Assembly: GCA_018400215.1 (NCBI GenBank)
Contig: JAGYNF010000063.1
Location: forward strand, 1 to 8,587
Direction: 5' to 3'
Length of the DNA: 8,587 nucleotides
Source of the DNA: Cyanobium sp. M55B138
Lineage (GTDB): Bacteria > Cyanobacteriota > Cyanobacteriia > PCC-6307 > Cyanobiaceae
Part shown: piece by piece, positions 6,475 through 8,587 of the stretch
Layout of the letters: each line of letters starts with the position of its first letter
Position numbering within the stretch: position 1 is the stretch's first letter
Program-made: the position numbers and the translations under genes
Notes under the pieces: generated by a model
Told to the model about the DNA's origin: nothing
Seen by the model: the letters and a program-made list of their open reading frames with translations, nothing else
The model's database searches: none

Positions 6475-7542
6475 ATGCGTTCCCAAGCTCCTGCTGCTCC
6501 CCTGGTTGGTTCCCACGGGCCCATCGGTGTGTTGGTGTGCGGCCATGGCAGCCGCAACCGTCTGGCGGTGGAGGAATTCGCCCACCTCGCCCAGGCCCTG
6601 CGCCAGCGGCTGGACCCGCTGCCGGTGGAGCACGGCTACCTGGAGTTTGCCCGGCCGATCCTGCGCGATGGCCTGGAGGCCCTGCGCCAACGGGGGGTGC
6701 GCCACATCCTGGCCATTCCGGCCATGTTGTTTGCCGCCGGCCACGCCAAGAACGACATTCCCTCCGTGCTCAACACCTATGCGGCCGAGACCGGTCTGCG
6801 GGTGGACTACGGCCGGGAGCTGGGCGTGGATCTCAAGATGATCCAGGCGGCCGGGGCCCGGATCCGGGAGGCGGTGGAGCTGGCCGACCGCCAGGAGCCG
6901 GTGCCCCTGCACGACACCCTGCTGGTGGTGGTGGGCCGCGGCTCCTCCGATCCCGATGCCAATTCCAACGTGGCCAAGGTCACGAGGATGTTGGTGGAGG
7001 GCATGGGGTTCGGCTGGGGGGAAACGGTGTACTCCGGCGTCACCTTCCCCCTGGTGGAGCCCGGGCTGCGCCATGCGGTGCGGCTTGGTTACCGCCGCAT
7101 CCTTGTGTTCCCCTATTTCCTGTTCTCCGGCGTGCTGGTGAGCCGCATCCGCCAGCACACCGAGCTGGTGGCCGCCGACCACCCCGAGCTGGAGTTTCTA
7201 CCGGTGGGCTACCTCGGCGACCATCCCCAGGTGCTCGACACCTTTGCCGAGCGGGTGGCCGAGGTGGTGCGGGGCGACACCCAGATGAACTGCTCGCTCT
7301 GCAAGTACCGGGCCCAGGTGCTGGGCTTTGAGACCGAGGTGGGGGCCCCCCAGCACAGCCACCACCACCATGTGGAGGGGCTCACCGAGAGCTGCACCCT
7401 GTGTGAGCGGGAATGCACCGGTGCCTGCCAGCCCGATGGCATCCCGATCCCCCTGGAGGCTGGTGGGCACCACCAGCACCATCACCATCCGCCCTATCCC
7501 CAGGCGGACCATCCCCTGGGGCCCCGCAGCATGCGCCGTTGA
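6475..7542 (+). CDS. cbiX: Sirohydrochlorin chelatase, long CbiX with two chelatase domains and Cys/His-rich tail
   Basis: A 355-residue protein. It inserts Co2+ (cobalamin pathway) or Fe2+ (siroheme) into sirohydrochlorin in the cytoplasm. The N-terminal half has the catalytic-type histidines of class II chelatases: VCGHGSRN (His24) and MLFAAGHAKNDIP (His90). The second chelatase-like half (about 147-265) has VVVGRGSSDPDAN and VFPYFLFSGVLVSRI. The tail (from about 270) begins with MNCSLC, the M-x-C-x-x-C motif reported to bind a [4Fe-4S] cluster in Bacillus megaterium CbiX, followed by a His run at 294-299. CTLCERECTGAC (307-318) adds four more cysteines, and a second His run lies at 332-338. 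I chose ATG at 6475, just before the conserved GPIGVLVCGHGS. An in-frame ATG at 6415 would add 20 residues and overlap the start codon of the divergent ParB-like gene. Co versus Fe preference cannot be decided here. Confidence 0.93.
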   Translation: MRSQAPAAPLVGSHGPIGVLVCGHGSRNRLAVEEFAHLAQALRQRLDPLPVEHGYLEFARPILRDGLEALRQRGVRHILAIPAMLFAAGHAKNDIPSVLNTYAAETGLRVDYGRELGVDLKMIQAAGARIREAVELADRQEPVPLHDTLLVVVGRGSSDPDANSNVAKVTRMLVEGMGFGWGETVYSGVTFPLVEPGLRHAVRLGYRRILVFPYFLFSGVLVSRIRQHTELVAADHPELEFLPVGYLGDHPQVLDTFAERVAEVVRGDTQMNCSLCKYRAQVLGFETEVGAPQHSHHHHVEGLTESCTLCERECTGACQPDGIPIPLEAGGHHQHHHHPPYPQADHPLGPRSMRR

Positions 7543-7576
7543 CCGGCCTGCTCACCCGTCTCGCCCGCGGATTGAT

Positions 7577-7642
7577 CCGCCGGATTGGGCACTGATAAGC
7601 CCTGCTGATCCTTTCTGGATTTCCCCGGCGGCGGCGTTTTTT
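7577..7642 (+). terminator. Possible terminator of cbiX (weak)
   Basis: About 35 nt after the cbiX stop, a 7-bp perfect inverted repeat CCGCCGG (7577-7583) / CCGGCGG (7625-7631) encloses smaller pairs, GGAT/ATCC (7582-7585/7608-7611, which competes with the outer stem) and GGGC/GCCC. A run of six T follows at 7637-7642. The loop is long and the T-run is offset by five bases, so this is only a candidate. Confidence 0.3.
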
Positions 7643-7661
7643 CCCCGGTGCCGGGCGTCGT

Positions 7662-7713
7662 TTTCCCCAGGCTGGTGGGCCAGGCGTCAGCGGCCCTGGC
7701 TTGCCTGGGGAAA
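7662..7713. repeat. Long inverted repeat / stem-loop (11-bp outer stem)
   Basis: TTTCCCCAGGC (7662-7672) is perfectly complementary to GCCTGGGGAAA (7703-7713). Inside, GCCAGG (7679-7684) pairs with CCTGGC (7695-7700), extendable by two G-U pairs, so a two-part stem-loop of 52 nt forms. No T-run follows on either strand, so it is not a standard terminator. Role unknown. Confidence 0.6.
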
Positions 7714-7765
7714 GTGCGCATCCTGCCATCGGTGGCTTGACAGCGGGCCAGCCAGCCCGGCCTAG

Positions 7766-7802
7766 CGCTGGGGGGCGAGGACCATGCCCTATCCCCCCAG
7801 TG
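7766..7802. repeat. Inverted repeat CTGGGGGG / CCCCCCAG
   Basis: A perfect 8-bp pair, 7768-7775 with 7793-7800, extends to 10 pairs (7766-7775 with 7793-7802) with one G-U. The 17-nt loop contains GAGGA and an ATG. No T-run follows. Confidence 0.5.
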
Positions 7803-7863
7803 GGCACGGTGATTCTCATCCTGTTGTGGCGTGATTGCGACTTGCGGACGGGGCTTTGACGCC

Positions 7864-7893
7864 GGCCCCCCGGCTGTGGCGTAGTGGGGGGCC
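7864..7893. repeat. Inverted repeat GGCCCCCC / GGGGGGCC just upstream of the DUF2811-like start
   Basis: An 8-bp perfect all-GC stem (7864-7871 with 7886-7893) with a 14-nt loop ends 20 nt before the ATG of the small protein gene. In the mRNA it would be a strong leader hairpin and could limit ribosome access. It is not followed by T residues, so termination is unlikely. Confidence 0.5.
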
Positions 7894-7913
7894 ACCCGTG
7901 GACCGTTCGCCTG

Positions 7914-8132
7914 ATGCCCTCCGATTCCGTCGATGCCGCCGGCCCCGCCATCAGCCTCGAGGCCGAGGTGCCGGAGGTGCTGTTCGACGGCATGCGCCTG
8001 TTCATCGAGACCCACCCCCAGTGGGATCAATACCGCCTGATCACCTCGGCCCTGGCCAGCTTTCTGTTTCAGCACGGCAGCAAGGACGCCTGCGTGACGC
8101 AGCACTACCTCAACGGCCTGTTTCTGCGCTGA
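7914..8132 (+). CDS. DUF2811-like small protein
   Basis: A 72-residue soluble protein. Its core from residue 13 on (ISLEAEVPEVLFDGMRLFIE, then HPQWDQYRLITSALASFLFQ and VTQHYLNGLFLR) matches what I know of the DUF2811 family, found mainly in marine and freshwater picocyanobacteria. The function is unknown; the composition suggests a small helical protein. I chose ATG at 7914. GTG at 7884 is an alternative that would add ten residues, MGGHPWTVRL, and begin inside the right arm region of the hairpin. No strong Shine-Dalgarno precedes either start. The gene is followed within 8 nt by the terminator hairpin and is convergent with the GMC oxidoreductase gene. Confidence 0.85.
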   Translation: MPSDSVDAAGPAISLEAEVPEVLFDGMRLFIETHPQWDQYRLITSALASFLFQHGSKDACVTQHYLNGLFLR

Positions 8133-8139
8133 GCGGCAT

Positions 8140-8167
8140 AAAAAAAAGCGGGGGAGCCATCCCCCGC
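8140..8167 (-). terminator. Rho-independent terminator of the GMC oxidoreductase gene (possibly bidirectional)
   Basis: GCGGGGGA (8148-8155) pairs perfectly with TCCCCCGC (8160-8167) around a GCCA loop. On the minus strand the stem is followed by eight T (the A-run at 8140-8147), a textbook terminator for transcripts coming from the right, about 100 nt after that gene's stop. Read on the plus strand the stem is flanked by the A-run before and CCGTGTTCTCC after, so it may also stop the DUF2811-like transcript, less efficiently. Confidence 0.85.
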
Positions 8168-8267
8168 CCGTGTTCTCCCTTGCCCGACCCGGTTAAAGGT
8201 CGCCTCGCAATTGTGCAGACCCCTTGCCTGGGGAGCTGTGGCAAGCGACACCAGATCGCTGCTGGCG

Positions 8268-8587
8268 TCAGAGACCGCTGACCGCATCCCCCTCCAGCCG
8301 TTCCCCCTCCCCCCGCTTCAGCCGGGCTGCCGCCGCCGCGCAGGCCCGCCAGGTGATCGCCATCTGGGTGAGGGTGGGGCTCTGCCAGCCGGCGCTGGGC
8401 CAGCAGGCCCCGTCCACCACCAGCAGGTTGGGGGCCCGCCAGCACTGGTTCCAGGCGTTCAGCACCCCCTCGCTCTCCCGGCCCGCCATCGCCGCCCCCC
8501 CCAGCTCATGGATGTAGTAGCCGGGGGGTGGGGCCTCGGCGCGCACCGCCCAGCTCTGGCGCACCCAGGGCTCCAGCAGCGGCAGCA
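8268..8587 (-). CDS. GMC-family FAD-dependent oxidoreductase, C-terminal end only
   Basis: The last 105 residues of a protein whose start lies beyond the right edge. YYIHELGGAAMAG, VLNAWNQCWRAPNLLVVDGA and WPSAGWQSPTLTQMAITWRA are the C-terminal GMC oxidoreductase block: the HELGG motif with a conserved histidine, the NLxVVDGA strand contacting FAD, and the xxPTLTxMA helix. Most family members have N-P-T-L-T; here Ser replaces Asn (W-Q-S-P-T), a form I associate with cyanobacterial members. The enzyme would oxidise an alcohol or sugar-type substrate, but the substrate cannot be read from this part. The stop is TGA at 8270-8268, with a strong terminator downstream. Confidence 0.9.
   Translation of the reverse strand, partial: LPLLEPWVRQSWAVRAEAPPPGYYIHELGGAAMAGRESEGVLNAWNQCWRAPNLLVVDGACWPSAGWQSPTLTQMAITWRACAAAAARLKRGEGERLEGDAVSGL

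Larger units (their letters stand above)
7543..7913. other. 371-nt intergenic region with several GC-rich inverted repeats, no convincing gene
   Basis: No reading frame here looks like a real protein; long frames on both strands are arginine/proline-rich shadows. It holds a weak terminator-like region after cbiX, a 20-nt-spaced repeat of TTCCCCGG (7621-7628 and 7641-7648), and perfect inverted repeats at 7662-7713, 7768-7800 and 7864-7893. A consensus-like TTGACA lies at 7737-7742 without a good -10 box. No tRNA, tmRNA, SRP RNA, RNase P RNA or known riboswitch signature was seen. It could be the long 5' leader of the DUF2811-like gene or a non-coding RNA gene. Confidence 0.5.

Noticed and set aside
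6417..6557. N-terminal extension of the ParB-like protein to 6557
   Set aside because: The extra 47 residues are low-complexity and would overlap the divergent cbiX coding region; ATG at 6416 has a GGAG site at good distance.
6469..7182. 237-codon minus-strand frame opposite cbiX
   Set aside because: It is low-complexity His/Gly-rich text complementary to strongly conserved CbiX motifs, with no ribosome site or family resemblance.
7737..7766. Sigma-70-type promoter based on TTGACA at 7737-7742
   Set aside because: At 16-18 nt spacing only CCTAGC-like sequence is present, a poor -10 box, so I do not list it as a promoter.
7382..8105. Two minus-strand frames over the cbiX end, the 371-nt gap and the DUF2811-like gene
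   Set aside because: Pro/Arg/Gly-rich with no domain pattern, and they cross the conserved plus-strand genes in antisense.

Overview
The window looks like a core-genome segment of a high-GC unicellular picocyanobacterium of the Cyanobium/Synechococcus type. The reasons are the very GC-rich coding sequence, a compact layout, and several protein types I associate with that group: a DUF2811-like small protein, a two-motif UPF0016/GDT1 transporter, a His-rich CbiX chelatase and a GMC oxidoreductase ending in a W-Q-S-P-T-L-T motif. There is also one HIP1-type octamer (GCGATCGC). The genus is inferred from protein character, not from any marker gene. I see no insertion sequence, CRISPR array, phage gene, tRNA or rRNA.

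Left block, minus strand, read from about 6416 down to 1. A ParB-like (ParBc_2-type) protein is followed by a CPA2 cation/proton antiporter carrying two C-terminal universal-stress-protein (Usp) domains, a stand-alone Usp protein and a GDT1/UPF0016 cation transporter. Then come an unrecognised 237-residue protein, an AraC-family sensor domain without its DNA-binding half, and bioA, which is cut by the left edge. Gaps are 17 to 65 nt, and one gene pair overlaps by 28 nt if the GTG start is right, so several of these genes are probably co-transcribed. The antiporter, Usp and GDT1 genes form a plausible ion/pH/manganese homeostasis set. BioA makes 7,8-diaminopelargonate for biotin.

Middle, plus strand. 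cbiX (sirohydrochlorin chelatase, cobalamin/siroheme branch) is divergent from the ParB-like gene across 58 nt. Its C-terminal tail has six cysteines in cluster-like spacing and two His runs.

Right part. A 371-nt gap (7543-7913) with no convincing gene holds a series of GC-rich inverted repeats. It is followed by a 72-residue DUF2811-like protein on the plus strand. A rho-independent terminator, with its T-tract on the minus strand, separates that gene from the C-terminal end of a GMC-family oxidoreductase that enters from the right edge on the minus strand.

Most of the window is ordinary chromosome. The points most worth a second look are the AraC sensor with no helix-turn-helix in frame with bioA, the structured 7543-7913 gap, the antiporter-Usp-GDT1 grouping and the Cys/His tail of CbiX. 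I found no convincing new defence or mobile system.
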